A stretch of 49,462 nt of DNA from Opitutia bacterium (GTDB lineage: Bacteria; Verrucomicrobiota; Verrucomicrobiae; Opitutales; UBA953). The position numbers and the translations under genes are program-made. Within the stretch, counting starts at the first letter, position 1. Every line of letters starts with the position of its first letter. The notes under the pieces are model-generated. The model did no database searches. It had not been told where the DNA came from and was given only the letters and a program-made list of their open reading frames with translations. This document shows, piece after piece, positions 20,113 through 28,822 of this stretch. Location of the stretch: assembly GCA_947465345.1 (NCBI GenBank), contig CANHZL010000002.1, forward strand, positions 1-49,462, given 5' to 3'.

Positions 20113-22018
20113 TCGCGCTCTTGGCGTCTTCGCGGGCCTGCGACGCCGTGCTATCCGCCCAAAGTTGCTGAGTGACCTTAAGCAGGACGTAACCGCTCAC
20201 GAGGGTGACGCCAGTGAGGACCCAAGCCATGGTAAGGCGCTTGGGGTCGCCGGACGCGTAGAGGAAGTTGCCGATGGCAAAGAGCGAACCCCAAATGAGC
20301 GCGCAGCCGGCGATCCAACCGACGAACGCCGAACCGATGCGGTTCTCTTGGGCGATCTCGGTATCGCTGATACCGGCCTCGGCGCGGATGTCCGTCCAGC
20401 CGGGGCCCGCCGGCTTCACCTTCTGACAGAAAGCGATGAGCGTGGCACGGTCCGTCTGCGGGCCGACGTAGGCCGTGATGAGCCAAGCGGCGGTCGTTAG
20501 AGTGACCTGAATAATGGTCGTGGTCGCGAAATCCGTGTGTGGCATGAAAAACGGCACAGCCACTGAGGTCACGAGCGACATAACCATGGCGACGACTTCG
20601 CACCAAGCGGAGACGCGCCACCAGAACCAGCGGGCAAGATAGAGCAGACCGGTGCCTGCGCCAATGGAGAGCAGAATCTGGAAAGCCTGCTGCGCTGAGG
20701 ACATCGTCAGGCTAAGCAGCGCGGCGACGACATAGAGGAACACGGTCGAGAGGCGGCCGACGTTCACATAGTGGGCTTCGCTGGCATCCTTCTTCATGAA
20801 GCGGCGATAGAAGTCATGCACGAGGTACGACGAGCCCCAGTTGAGGTGCGTCAGGATGGTCGAGGAGTTAGCGGCGATGAGTCCGCCGATCATCAGGCCC
20901 ACGAAGCCGACAGGCAGGAACATGAGCATCGCGGGGAAGGCGGAATCATGGCCGATGAGCGCGGGGTCTGCATTCGGGAAAGCCTTGGTAATGGCCGCGA
21001 GGTCAGGGTAGACGATAATCGAGCACAGCGCGGTGATGATCCATGGCCACGGACGGAGCACGTAGTGAGCGATATTAAAGAACAGCGTGCCGCCGAGGGA
21101 ATCCTTCTCAGACTTCGAGGCCAGCATACGCTGCGCAATGTACGAACCGCCGCCAGGCTCGGAGCCGGGATACCAGTTAGCCCACCAGCTGACGGCAATC
21201 GGTAGAATGAAGATCATCAGCGCCAGCTCCGACATCGTGAAGTTCGGGAGCATATCCAGGATTGGCTGGCCCTTACCGTCGGAGGCCGACATCACCGGCA
21301 CGCCTTGGGTCGTGACAACCTGCAAGGTCGAAAGCTTGGTGACGAGCGCCTTGAGGCCTGCCCAGCCGCCAGCGCCCTTGCCCACAAGGCGCTCACCGAC
21401 CTCGACGAGCGAGAACCACGCAGCGGCGAAGACGGCGGTCATCTTGATGAAGAACTGGACCATATCGATGACCAGCACGCCCCAGAGGCCGGAGTGTGCA
21501 GCGAACACGACGTTGAGGACGCCGCAGACGACGATAGTCTGCCAGGCCGGCATACCGAAGAGAATGTTGGCAATCTTACAGGCGGCCAAGGTGACCATGC
21601 CCATGATGAAGCAATTGAAGAATAGCCCGAGATAGATGGCGCGGAAGCCGCGGACGACCGATGCGGCCTTGCCCGAGTAACGATGCTCGTAGAACTCGAG
21701 GTCAGTCATGACGCCCGAGCGACGCCAGAGGCGGGCGAAGAAGAAGACCGTGGCCACGCCAGTGAGCACGAAGGCCCACCACTGCCAGTTGCCGGCGACG
21801 CCGTACTTGCGCACCTGCTCGGTCACCCAATTCGGGGTGTCGGACGAGAACGTCGTCGCAACCATCGAAAGGCCGGCGAGCCACCACGGCACCGAGCGGC
21901 CGGAGGCGAAGAACTCGGCGGTACTGCCGCTCGAGCGCTTGGCGAGGAAGAGCGCGGGGACGAAGCATATCAGGATCGATGCCGCGACGATGACCCAATC
22001 AATCCAAGTAATATGCAT
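20108..22018 (-). CDS. Sodium:solute symporter family transporter
   Basis: A 636-residue integral membrane protein of the SSS family with about 13-15 membrane helices. Near the N-terminus are FFASGRSVPWWLAGLSMVATTFSSDTPN, where the helix-1 Ser/Thr run contributes to sodium binding, and WWAFVLTGVATVFFFARLWRRSG. ANSSTILTHLNWGSSYLVHDFYRRF near residue 390 is the conserved SSS segment. The substrate is unknown; it may be a sugar or amino acid. I start at ATG 22018 (MHITWIDWVIV); the upstream extension is charged and reaches into repeat DNA. It appears monocistronic. The stop codon falls inside a REP-like foot. Confidence 0.88.
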   Translation of the reverse strand: MHITWIDWVIVAASILICFVPALFLAKRSSGSTAEFFASGRSVPWWLAGLSMVATTFSSDTPNWVTEQVRKYGVAGNWQWWAFVLTGVATVFFFARLWRRSGVMTDLEFYEHRYSGKAASVVRGFRAIYLGLFFNCFIMGMVTLAACKIANILFGMPAWQTIVVCGVLNVVFAAHSGLWGVLVIDMVQFFIKMTAVFAAAWFSLVEVGERLVGKGAGGWAGLKALVTKLSTLQVVTTQGVPVMSASDGKGQPILDMLPNFTMSELALMIFILPIAVSWWANWYPGSEPGGGSYIAQRMLASKSEKDSLGGTLFFNIAHYVLRPWPWIITALCSIIVYPDLAAITKAFPNADPALIGHDSAFPAMLMFLPVGFVGLMIGGLIAANSSTILTHLNWGSSYLVHDFYRRFMKKDASEAHYVNVGRLSTVFLYVVAALLSLTMSSAQQAFQILLSIGAGTGLLYLARWFWWRVSAWCEVVAMVMSLVTSVAVPFFMPHTDFATTTIIQVTLTTAAWLITAYVGPQTDRATLIAFCQKVKPAGPGWTDIRAEAGISDTEIAQENRIGSAFVGWIAGCALIWGSLFAIGNFLYASGDPKRLTMAWVLTGVTLVSGYVLLKVTQQLWADSTASQAREDAKSAR

Positions 22019-22114
22019 GACGGTGCGAGGGGTTGCATCTTTCTGTTTCCACGCGGCCTTGGTGGCAACCGCGTTCCCCTGCTCTATATGAGCAGATGGG
22101 AGCATTAGGGCGTT

Positions 22115-22240
22115 GGGCTAGGGACGTGATTGCCATCACGTCCGTTCGCGGACGGACGCACGTCGTACCGAGACCAGCCAAGGCCCGACGACTCCCCATC
22201 TCCGGTCTCGAACGGCGGTGATAGCAATCACCGCTCTACC
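22115..22240. repeat. BIME-like paired palindrome, copy 3
   Basis: The left foot reads CTAGGGACG followed by the GTGAT-TGCC-ATCAC hairpin; the right side is CGGTGAT-AGCA-ATCACCG and CTCTACC. The sequence just outside the right end (CATGTCAGGTTGAAGC) is the same as that after copy 6. Confidence 0.78.
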
Positions 22241-22379
22241 CATGTCAGGTTGAAGCGGTAAGCGGTTGGCGGATAGGAGATATTCCGGGAACCCGAAGCC
22301 GATGGCCGACTGCTGAAAGGCCGACCCCCGAGGGGCCGATGCCCTGGTGGCCGTCACCCGTCACCTGAAACGGATCCAG

Positions 22380-22407
22380 CGGCGGTGATAGCAATCACCG
22401 CCCTACC
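22380..22407 (-). repeat. Solo REP-like hairpin, CGGTGAT subtype
   Basis: A single right-hand half of the BIME: CGGTGAT-AGCA-ATCACCG then CCCTACC, with no left-hand partner. Confidence 0.7.
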
Positions 22408-22416
22408 CGAGACAAC

Positions 22417-22444
22417 TATGTCGTGACGCGGTCCCGACCCTACC
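22417..22444 (-). repeat. Solo REP-like hairpin, GTCGTGAC subtype
   Basis: It has the same stem and foot as the element at 1637-1666 and lies 9 bp from the previous REP. Confidence 0.7.
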
Positions 22445-22445
22445 T

Positions 22446-22472
22446 AAACAAGAAGGGCGCCTTGCGGCGCCC
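22446..22472 (-). terminator. Rho-independent terminator after the propeller gene
   Basis: On the minus strand GGGCGCC-GCAA-GGCGCCC is followed by TTCTTGTTT, 54 bases past the stop codon of the propeller gene. Confidence 0.75.
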
Positions 22473-22525
22473 GTTCATTCTGCTTCGCAGCAGTTCACCC
22501 TGCCAGCAGTTCCCCGCCGTCAGGC

Positions 22526-24043
22526 TTACTTGGCCGGAATCTCGTTCAGGGTATACCAACCTTCGCGGTGCCAGAGGGTGTCGCCGGCCTTCGACTTGAT
22601 GTCACCAAGGGAGAGGTGATGAATCTGTCCGCGCACGATGCCGTCGATGACCAAGCGCACCTTGAGTCCATCGGCCGAGACCGTCGCGGACTTGACCGTG
22701 GGCTCGGTCAGGTCGACCTCGGGGCTGCCGTAGCTCGACTGGTAGATATAAGTGAAGGTATCCATGGCGTAGTTCTTCACGTCGGCGGCCGCGGCAGCAT
22801 CCACAGGGTGCGTGAAGGTCACTTCGAAGCCGTCGTGGCGGGCGGAGATATCGTGCATCTCGAACGGCACCTTGCCCTTGAAGCGCACGCGCTCGAAGGT
22901 GAAAGGCTTGGAACCACGTGAACCCCAACCTCGATTGGAACCACCGACGAAGAGCGTGCCGTCTTCCTGGTCCATGCGGACCGGTATCAGGCCGGCTTCG
23001 AAACCTCCGAGGAAGTGGAACACCGCGCCTTGGTAGAGACCGTTCACGACTTCAAGGTTGGCGCGCTGGACCTGTGAGGCCGTCTGCTCACCGATGAGCA
23101 TCTGGCTTTCCCATGGGCCGAACTTACCCTTGGTCATATCGCACGCGACGCCGGAGGGCGAGTTACCGACGCGACCATGCGGCAGGATGACCGCCGGAGG
23201 CACGAACTCGGGGAATTTCAGGCGCTCGGTGAGGATGCGCGAGCCGCTAGCGGGCTCGGGCGGCGCAGGGAAGTTAGCGAGGGCGGCCGATTTGTTGCCG
23301 GTAGGATTGCCCTGGAACGATCCGGCGCGGAGCCACTTGAGCGAAGACGACCCGTTCCAGACACCTTGGTTATCGGTATAGAACATATCGCCTTTGTCGT
23401 TGGCGCCGATGCCACCCGGTGAGCGGATGCCAGAGGCGATGGGAATGAACTTACCCTCGGGGGTAATCTTGGCCGCCCAGCCGCGCCAGGGGGCGTGGGC
23501 GTGGAAGGAGCCAGTCAAGCAGAGCACCATCCACACGTCGCCGTTCTTGTCGGGCTCGGAGCCGAAAGCGTATTCGTGGTAATCGCCGCTAACGCCCCAC
23601 TTGGAGGAGACGGTGTCGAAGCTATCCGCGCGGCCATCGCCATCGCGGTCGGTCAGGCGCGTAAACTCCGGACGCTGCATCGCATACATCGAGCCTTCCT
23701 TCCAGAACATGCCGAGCGGCTCGTGCTGATTGGAGGCGAACTTGGTCCACTTGATCTTGGAGAGATCGGCGGCGTAGGCACCTTCGGCGACCCAGATATC
23801 GCCGCGGCGGGTGCCGATGGCGACCTTCTTGCCGGGCAGCAGTGCGATCGAGGAGACCTCGGTCACTTCGCCGGCAGGCGTCGGGATTTCAACGCGTTCG
23901 TAGAATTCAGACTGGCGAGCTTCGGCGGCCTTGACGGCATCGACCGTGGCAAGCTTGCCGGACTTGGCAGCCTTGGGGGCATCCGCGGCGGACGCACCGG
24001 CGGCGAAGGCGGCGAGGACGAGGAGAAGGGAGAGATTCTTCAT
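22526..24043 (-). CDS. Exported beta-propeller protein (PVC-type, glucose/sorbosone-dehydrogenase-like layout)
   Basis: A 505-residue protein with a signal peptide (cleavage after ASAA, residue 20). Repeated propeller-like strands run from about 55 to 385 (VSSIALLPGKKVAIGTRRG, GGIGANDKGDMFYTDNQG, DGTLFVGGSNRGWGSRG). A calcium-loop-like DRDGDGRADSFD lies at 132-143. The last 110 residues form an Ig-like domain. No covalent haem motif is present. Related PVC proteins are often joined to cytochrome c domains; here the haem partner is the gene directly upstream, 23 bp away, so the pair likely forms one periplasmic redox or binding system. The substrate is unknown. Confidence 0.78.
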   Translation of the reverse strand: MKNLSLLLVLAAFAAGASAADAPKAAKSGKLATVDAVKAAEARQSEFYERVEIPTPAGEVTEVSSIALLPGKKVAIGTRRGDIWVAEGAYAADLSKIKWTKFASNQHEPLGMFWKEGSMYAMQRPEFTRLTDRDGDGRADSFDTVSSKWGVSGDYHEYAFGSEPDKNGDVWMVLCLTGSFHAHAPWRGWAAKITPEGKFIPIASGIRSPGGIGANDKGDMFYTDNQGVWNGSSSLKWLRAGSFQGNPTGNKSAALANFPAPPEPASGSRILTERLKFPEFVPPAVILPHGRVGNSPSGVACDMTKGKFGPWESQMLIGEQTASQVQRANLEVVNGLYQGAVFHFLGGFEAGLIPVRMDQEDGTLFVGGSNRGWGSRGSKPFTFERVRFKGKVPFEMHDISARHDGFEVTFTHPVDAAAAADVKNYAMDTFTYIYQSSYGSPEVDLTEPTVKSATVSADGLKVRLVIDGIVRGQIHHLSLGDIKSKAGDTLWHREGWYTLNEIPAK

Positions 24044-24066
24044 AGAGGTGGTTTCCGTGGGAAGGT

Positions 24067-25647
24067 TTAGCGGAAGGAGTAGCCCAGCACGGCGGTCTCG
24101 CCGGGCTTGAGGGTGACAGTGAGGGACTTCGTGTTGGCGTTGGCCTTCGGAGCCGGGCCGCTGACAGTGCGCACCAGCAGTCCGCCGGCGATCTCAGCGA
24201 CGCCGTCAGTCGGGCCGCTGACCGTGAGGTCGCGAGCTAGCACGATGGTGACGGTCTTGTCACCAGTCACCTTGAGCGTGCGCGTGAGCGTAGCCTTACC
24301 AGAAGCTTCCTCGGACAGCCAAGCGTCGCTGAGCGCGAAGCCCTCGCCCGCCGAGCGGAAGGTCGGGTTGCCGGACTTATCGAGGTCGTAGCCCTTGAAC
24401 TCGGCAGCGACATTGACGGGCGAGAAAGCCCATTCGTTGCCCTGCTTCTCGCGGACATACCGTACGACGTTGCCGGCAGAACCTTCGAGTAAGACGCCTT
24501 GACCGTCGGAAAGCTTGATGACGTTCGTGCCCGCGGGCGGCTCGTTGCCAGCGCCACGGTCGGTCCAGTGGTGGCCGCCGTCCATGAACTTGCCATTCCA
24601 GAAGAGTTCGGCAGCGAGGTTGTCGGCGCTGTAGGCGATATTCAGTCCGTTCGGGAAGCCGATGCCGATGGCGCGCGGGGTGATGCGGTCGATGAAGTTG
24701 CGGTAAATCGCGGCGACTCCGTCCTTGGGCTGGATCGGAATGAAGACCTTCGCCTTGGCGGGCTTGCCGCCCTTACCCCCGTTGGTATTAGAGAGCCACT
24801 TGTAGGCCTTATCCTTCGGGCCCTTGTAGCCAAGGATGACGACTTCCTCGCCGCCGTACTCGACGTATTCGAGGCGGAACGGGGTCGGACCCTTCTTAAG
24901 CATCACCGGCACTTCCTTGGCGCGACCGCCGACGGGTCCGATACCTTTGATTTCGGCGATACGTTCGCCGCCGACGTAAAGGGCGCCGAAGTCGTCGCAG
25001 TCAAAGAGGAAGGTATACTTACCGGCTTCAGGTGCGTCGAACTGGGCAGTCCAGATGACCGCGAAGTCGTCCTTACGGCCGGACTGCGCGGGATTGACGA
25101 TGCCGACGTTGAAATCTTCGATCAGCACGGGCTTGAGCGTGGAGAAGTCGGGCATCTCCTTCCACTTGCCTGCGTAAACCGTGGCGACAAGATTCTTGAG
25201 CGCGGTCTTAGCCGGCGGGAAAGGATGGTCCTTGAGCAGTTCGTCAGCGGTCCAAGGCGTCGTGCGCTTGGCGGTCGCGGCACGCACGGCCTTAACCTCG
25301 TCGGGCGTCACGGCGCCAGCACCGCCCGCGAAGGTGGCGCGGACATAGGTGAGCGCGGCGGCGATCTTCTCATCGCTGAGCACGGCGCCCTGTGGGGGCA
25401 TCACAATGTTGTAAGCCTTGCCGGCAACGTCGACCGGACCTTCCAGGCCGTTGAGCACGATCTTGATCGAGCGTGCGGCCGGGCCCCTGGGCCAGTCGCT
25501 GCCGACCAGGGGCGGCAGGCCGTTGAGGCCTTTGCCGTCGGGGCCGTGGCAAGCGACGCAGAGGGTGTTATAGACTTGGGCGCCGTCTTCAGCCGCCGTC
25601 ACGAAGACAAGCGAAGCCAGAAGGGCGAGGAGCGACGAGGTGCGCAT
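24067..25647 (-). CDS. Exported mono-haem cytochrome c with PA14 domain
   Basis: A 526-residue secreted protein. After a signal peptide (MRTSSLLALLASLVFVTAA) comes a class I cytochrome c domain with CVACH at residues 30-34 and Met83 (IVMPPQ) as the likely sixth ligand. A PA14-like beta-sandwich covers about 165-290 (WTAQFDAPEAGKYTFLFDCDDFG-type core, split here as AGKYTFLFDCDD and ALYVGGERI). The remaining 230 residues are beta-rich and unassigned. PA14 domains usually bind carbohydrate. I start at ATG 25647; an upstream ATG at 25683 would bury the signal peptide. It is the first gene of a two-gene unit with the propeller protein, consistent with electron uptake from a carbohydrate oxidation. 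Confidence 0.83.
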   Translation of the reverse strand: MRTSSLLALLASLVFVTAAEDGAQVYNTLCVACHGPDGKGLNGLPPLVGSDWPRGPAARSIKIVLNGLEGPVDVAGKAYNIVMPPQGAVLSDEKIAAALTYVRATFAGGAGAVTPDEVKAVRAATAKRTTPWTADELLKDHPFPPAKTALKNLVATVYAGKWKEMPDFSTLKPVLIEDFNVGIVNPAQSGRKDDFAVIWTAQFDAPEAGKYTFLFDCDDFGALYVGGERIAEIKGIGPVGGRAKEVPVMLKKGPTPFRLEYVEYGGEEVVILGYKGPKDKAYKWLSNTNGGKGGKPAKAKVFIPIQPKDGVAAIYRNFIDRITPRAIGIGFPNGLNIAYSADNLAAELFWNGKFMDGGHHWTDRGAGNEPPAGTNVIKLSDGQGVLLEGSAGNVVRYVREKQGNEWAFSPVNVAAEFKGYDLDKSGNPTFRSAGEGFALSDAWLSEEASGKATLTRTLKVTGDKTVTIVLARDLTVSGPTDGVAEIAGGLLVRTVSGPAPKANANTKSLTVTLKPGETAVLGYSFR

Positions 25648-25786
25648 AAGGGGGGTGAGCCCCATCAAGCCGCGTATTTCCAAGGGTGCAAGTCGGATAG
25701 GTTCGGGGAGAGGCCCATAATTAGAGGACTGAGTCGAGGACTGTATTGAGGGCTGAATCGAGGACTGGATAGATGTGGATGCCTTG

Positions 25787-25814
25787 GGTAGGGTCGGGAC
25801 CGCGTCACGACATG
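25787..25814 (+). repeat. Solo REP-like hairpin, opposite orientation
   Basis: GGTAGGG is followed by GTCGgGACcGCGTCaCGAC. It is the same subtype as 1637-1666 but on the plus strand. Confidence 0.7.
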
Positions 25815-25827
25815 GTTGTATCCGTTC

Positions 25828-25948
25828 TCAGGTCCCAGGTCTCGGCCATCGGGTATCTGGTTCAGGTTTTCAGGTACGGGCACAGGTCCGGGGCCTGAAC
25901 CCGAACCTGTACCAGTACCCGCACCTGCAGCCGAGACCTGAGACCTGA
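25828..25948. repeat. 121-bp imperfect palindrome built of CAGGT units
   Basis: Outer arms 25828-25846 and 25930-25948 pair over 19 bp with one mismatch (TCAGGTCCCAGGTCTCGGC against TCAGGTCTCAGGTCTCGGC). Inner arms CAGGTCCGGG and CCCGAACCTG pair 9 of 10, and GGTAC-GG-ACAGG pieces pair between them. Nearly the whole unit could fold as one long hairpin. Confidence 0.6.
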
Positions 25949-25964
25949 AAATTGTTTCTGTCTC

Positions 25965-26090
25965 GGGTAGGGCGGTGATTGCCATCGCCGCCGTTCGAGA
26001 CCGCGGGAGAGCAGTCTTCGGGGCTTAGCCAGCTGCTCTGATGCCGCCTATCCGTCCGCGAACGGACGTGATGGCAATCACGTCCCTACC
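25965..26090. repeat. BIME-like paired palindrome, copy 4 (inverted)
   Basis: This copy reads in the opposite direction to the other six: the GGCGGTGAT half is on the left and the CACGTCC half on the right, both with GGTAGGG/CCCTACC ends. Confidence 0.75.
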
Positions 26091-26104
26091 TCATGATGTC
26101 CGGA

Positions 26105-26132
26105 ACAAAAAAGGCCGCCTAACTAGGCGGCC
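26105..26132 (-). terminator. Rho-independent terminator after the ClpP-like pair
   Basis: On the minus strand GGCCGCC-TAGTTA-GGCGGCC is followed by TTTTTTG. It lies 43 bases after the stop at 26176. Confidence 0.88.
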
Positions 26133-26135
26133 TTA

Positions 26136-26164
26136 CTATGTCGTGACGCGGTCCCGACCCTACC
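26136..26164 (-). repeat. Solo REP-like hairpin, GTCGTGAC subtype
   Basis: A near-identical copy of 1637-1666, placed between the terminator hairpin and the gene's stop codon, so it is inside the transcribed 3' end. Confidence 0.7.
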
Positions 26165-26175
26165 CTACCCTGCGC

Positions 26176-27543
26176 TCAACGCGCGCGGTAAAGACCCTGC
26201 GGGTCGTAGAGCCACCAGGCGTCGAAGGGATTGGCGAGCGCCGGGAGTTCGAAATAGGGGCGACCCTTGTCGTCGACGCGCGTAGCCACGCCCGAGATCT
26301 CGGTGCGGGTCGGAGGCTGCGGCAGCGGCATCGGCATGGCGGAAGGGGCGACGGGCACGGGCAGGAGGTCAAGCACGGCGGTCTCCTCAATGCGCTCGAT
26401 GACGTTGTCGACCCACTTGAGCTCCTTGGCTTTGTCGCCGAAGGCTGTCCAGTCGCCGGTGGAATCGTTGGAGTACATCTGCTTCACGAAATCCTGGAGC
26501 GAGAGGCCCATCTTCTTGGCGACCGGAGTCGCGAGACGTTCGAACCACTGGTTGGTGAAGTCGATCTGTTCCTTGAGCACGGTCATGTTGCCGCGGACGA
26601 CGTTCGAGGCCTGGTGGTGCAGGAGGATAGTGTTCGGGTAGCAGTAGGAACGCTCGGCGAGCGTGCAGATGACGGCGGTCATCGAGGCAGCGAAGCCCTT
26701 CACGACGACGTGCACCGGCGCCTTGGAAGCGGCCATGGCCTTCTGGATCTGATAACCGGCGGCGACGGAGCCGCCCGGGGAGTTATCGACAACGATGAAG
26801 ATCGGGAACTCGGACGACTGGTTATTATAGAAGGCGATGCGCGTGCAGACGTAGTCGGCGAGCTGCTCGGTCACGGCGCCATTGAAGGCGATGCGACGGT
26901 CGCTAATATAGAGCACGCCGTCGACGAGCGGGTCCTTGAGGTACTTCGGCTTGGCCTTGCTGGCGACCTTACGGGCCTCGTCCTCCTTCTGAAAGCGCTG
27001 AATCTCGTTGGATAGGCGGGAGACCGTATTGGCGGATTCGAGCTGGAGCTGCTTGGCTTCGGCTTCGAGCTCGCGAATTTTGTTCGAGCGCTCGGTCAGG
27101 CGGGCGCTGGAACGGGCAGCTTCGAGGCCGGCTTGGCGTTCGAGTTTGGCGCGTTCGTCTTCGAGGGCGGCGGCTTCGGCGGAAGCCTTGGCGAGGCGCA
27201 GCGCACGTTCGGCGGTCAAGCGGGCGACCTCGGCCTGGAGCGGGGCGAGTTCTTCCGCGCGCTTGGCTTCGGCGAGCGCGAGCTCGGCGTCGATGCGGGC
27301 CTTCTCGATGCGCATGCGGTCGGCTTCCTTCATGGAAGCCTTCTGCTCGGGCGTGAGCTCATCGCGTTGGGCGGGCACGCCCAGCGGAGTGACGGCGCCC
27401 GGAGTGGCGACCGCCGGAGTGACAGCGGCCGGTGCGTCGGCCGCGGGAGCGGCAGCGCGTTTGGCCTTGGTCTGCTGGGCGAACACCGGCGCGACGGTGA
27501 GGACGGCGAGCGCGAGGACGCGGAGGGAGGTGCGGAGATGCAT
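26176..27543 (-). CDS. Exported coiled-coil protein with ClpP-fold peptidase domain, paralogue B
   Basis: A 455-residue protein with a signal peptide (cleavage after PVFA, residue 22), an Ala/Pro/Val-rich linker, a long charged coiled coil (about 60-190), and a ClpP/crotonase-fold domain (about 200-390). The nucleophile elbow is KGFAAS with Ser287, the His is H310 in ILLHHQAS, and the acid is likely Asp379 (KWVDNV). The oxyanion-side glycine stretch is DNSPGGS. The tail ends in FDAWWLYDPQGLYRAR. Classical ClpP works in the cytoplasm with an unfoldase; this one is predicted to be exported and brings its own coiled coil. It lies 20 bp downstream of paralogue A and shares its transcript. Confidence 0.85.
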   Translation of the reverse strand: MHLRTSLRVLALAVLTVAPVFAQQTKAKRAAAPAADAPAAVTPAVATPGAVTPLGVPAQRDELTPEQKASMKEADRMRIEKARIDAELALAEAKRAEELAPLQAEVARLTAERALRLAKASAEAAALEDERAKLERQAGLEAARSSARLTERSNKIRELEAEAKQLQLESANTVSRLSNEIQRFQKEDEARKVASKAKPKYLKDPLVDGVLYISDRRIAFNGAVTEQLADYVCTRIAFYNNQSSEFPIFIVVDNSPGGSVAAGYQIQKAMAASKAPVHVVVKGFAASMTAVICTLAERSYCYPNTILLHHQASNVVRGNMTVLKEQIDFTNQWFERLATPVAKKMGLSLQDFVKQMYSNDSTGDWTAFGDKAKELKWVDNVIERIEETAVLDLLPVPVAPSAMPMPLPQPPTRTEISGVATRVDDKGRPYFELPALANPFDAWWLYDPQGLYRAR

Positions 27544-27563
27544 GAGGGTTTTGATTTTTGAAA

Positions 27564-28757
27564 TTAGCGGAGGACGTATTCGACGGTGGGGTCGTACAGC
27601 CACCAGAGGTCGCAAGGGCCGAGGAGCGGGAGCGGCTGGCGAACACGGCCATCCTGGGTCTTGCCAGCATTGAAGCCGTCAGGATTAGGTTCGGCCTGGA
27701 CGGTCGGCACGGCAGCCGAGACGAGCAAGGAGTCTTCGGACATGCGGTCGACGACGTCAGTGACCCACTTGCGGCGGCCGGCCTCGTCGCCGAGAATCTT
27801 CCAGTCGCCGGTTGAGGTGCCCTTATACATCTGGGCGACGAAATCGTCGACGTTGGTGCCGATGCGGGCGGCAACCTTCACGAAGATCCGTTCGCACCAG
27901 ACCTTGGACCACTTCAACTGTTCCTTAAGCTGAGTGACGTTACCGCTCAGGCCCACCGAGGCCTGGTGGTGCAGGACGATGGTCTGTGGGTAGACGAACG
28001 AGCGCTTTGCGAGGGTGGTAATAATCGCGGCCATCGAGGCGGCGTATCCCTTGACGACCACGTAGACTGGAGCCTTAGAGGTCTCCATGGCCTGCAAGAT
28101 CATGTAGCCCGACATCACGGAGCCGCCCGGGGAGCGGTCGATCACGATGAAGATCGGAGACTCGCTATCGATCGCGTTATAGAAGGCGATGCGGTTGCAG
28201 ACGAAGTCGGCGAGCTTATCGTCGACGCGGCCGTTGAATGGAATGCGGCGATCGGAAATATGCAGAACGCCGTCGACGAGCGGGTCCTTGGCATAGGAGA
28301 CCTTCGCGCCGCTGGCGATATCGGCAGCCTTAGCTTGGAGTCGGGCGATGGTGACCACGGACGAGACCTTGGCGTATTCGACGGAGACTTCGGCAGTGGC
28401 GAGACGGGCCTGGACTTCGAGTTCCGCGCGGGCGCGATCCTTGTCGGCGGAAGCGACGGCGGCCTTGGCGCCAGCGAGCGCGGCTTCGAGCTTGAGTTTC
28501 GCCTGCTCGGCTTCGGCTGGAGCGGCAGCGGCATCGGCGCGAGCGGCGCGGACGGCGGCTTCAGCTTCCAGCTTACGGATTTCGAGGGTCTGCGTCAGCG
28601 CGGCGAGACGACGCTGCGAAGCGGCGAGGTCGAGGCGCGCGCGGATGACATCGGTCTCGATCTCGGCCTTGATGGTCTCGGGGGTCTTCTTGACTGCGCC
28701 CTGTTGGGCCATGACGAGCGCTGCGAAGAAAAGAGGGACAAGGGCCAGGCGCGACAT
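27564..28757 (-). CDS. Exported coiled-coil protein with ClpP-fold peptidase domain, paralogue A
   Basis: A 397-residue paralogue of the next gene. It has a signal peptide (cleavage near VMAQ, residue 18), an Ala-rich coiled coil (about 25-145), then the ClpP-fold domain: DPLVDGVLHISDRRIPFNG, DRSPGGSV, KGYAAS with Ser241, VLHHQAS with His264, and Asp334 (WVTDVV). The tail LLGPCDLWWLYDPTVEYVLR shares WWLYDP with paralogue B. The two catalytic domains are clearly related along their length while the coiled coils differ, as expected for subunits that form a mixed ring. Signal plus triad suggests a periplasmic or membrane-surface peptidase; substrates are unknown. It diverges from psd. Confidence 0.85.
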   Translation of the reverse strand: MSRLALVPLFFAALVMAQQGAVKKTPETIKAEIETDVIRARLDLAASQRRLAALTQTLEIRKLEAEAAVRAARADAAAAPAEAEQAKLKLEAALAGAKAAVASADKDRARAELEVQARLATAEVSVEYAKVSSVVTIARLQAKAADIASGAKVSYAKDPLVDGVLHISDRRIPFNGRVDDKLADFVCNRIAFYNAIDSESPIFIVIDRSPGGSVMSGYMILQAMETSKAPVYVVVKGYAASMAAIITTLAKRSFVYPQTIVLHHQASVGLSGNVTQLKEQLKWSKVWCERIFVKVAARIGTNVDDFVAQMYKGTSTGDWKILGDEAGRRKWVTDVVDRMSEDSLLVSAAVPTVQAEPNPDGFNAGKTQDGRVRQPLPLLGPCDLWWLYDPTVEYVLR

Positions 28758-28822
28758 GGGGAGGAGACTGTTTTGACAGATATATGGTTCCCTTGAAGCC
28801 CTTTTTTGGCAAATCTGCCCGC

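Larger units (their letters stand above)
22019..22525. other. 507-bp repeat-rich intergenic gap
   Basis: No gene is seen. The gap holds a BIME-like pair, a GCCGAT/GTCACCCGTCACC module near 22298-22375, two solo REP hairpins, a terminator, and a TTCGCAGCAGTTCACC-type module near 22483-22520. Confidence 0.7.
25648..26104. other. Intergenic repeat cluster
   Basis: No gene is seen. Contents in order are a GAGGACTGAGTCGAGGAC-type direct repeat (25726-25770), a REP hairpin, a 121-bp imperfect palindrome and an inverted BIME copy, each listed separately. Confidence 0.7.

Noticed and set aside
22115..22444. Closely spaced repeats suggesting a CRISPR array
   Set aside because: Units are palindromic and different from each other, spacing is irregular, and no cas genes are present.
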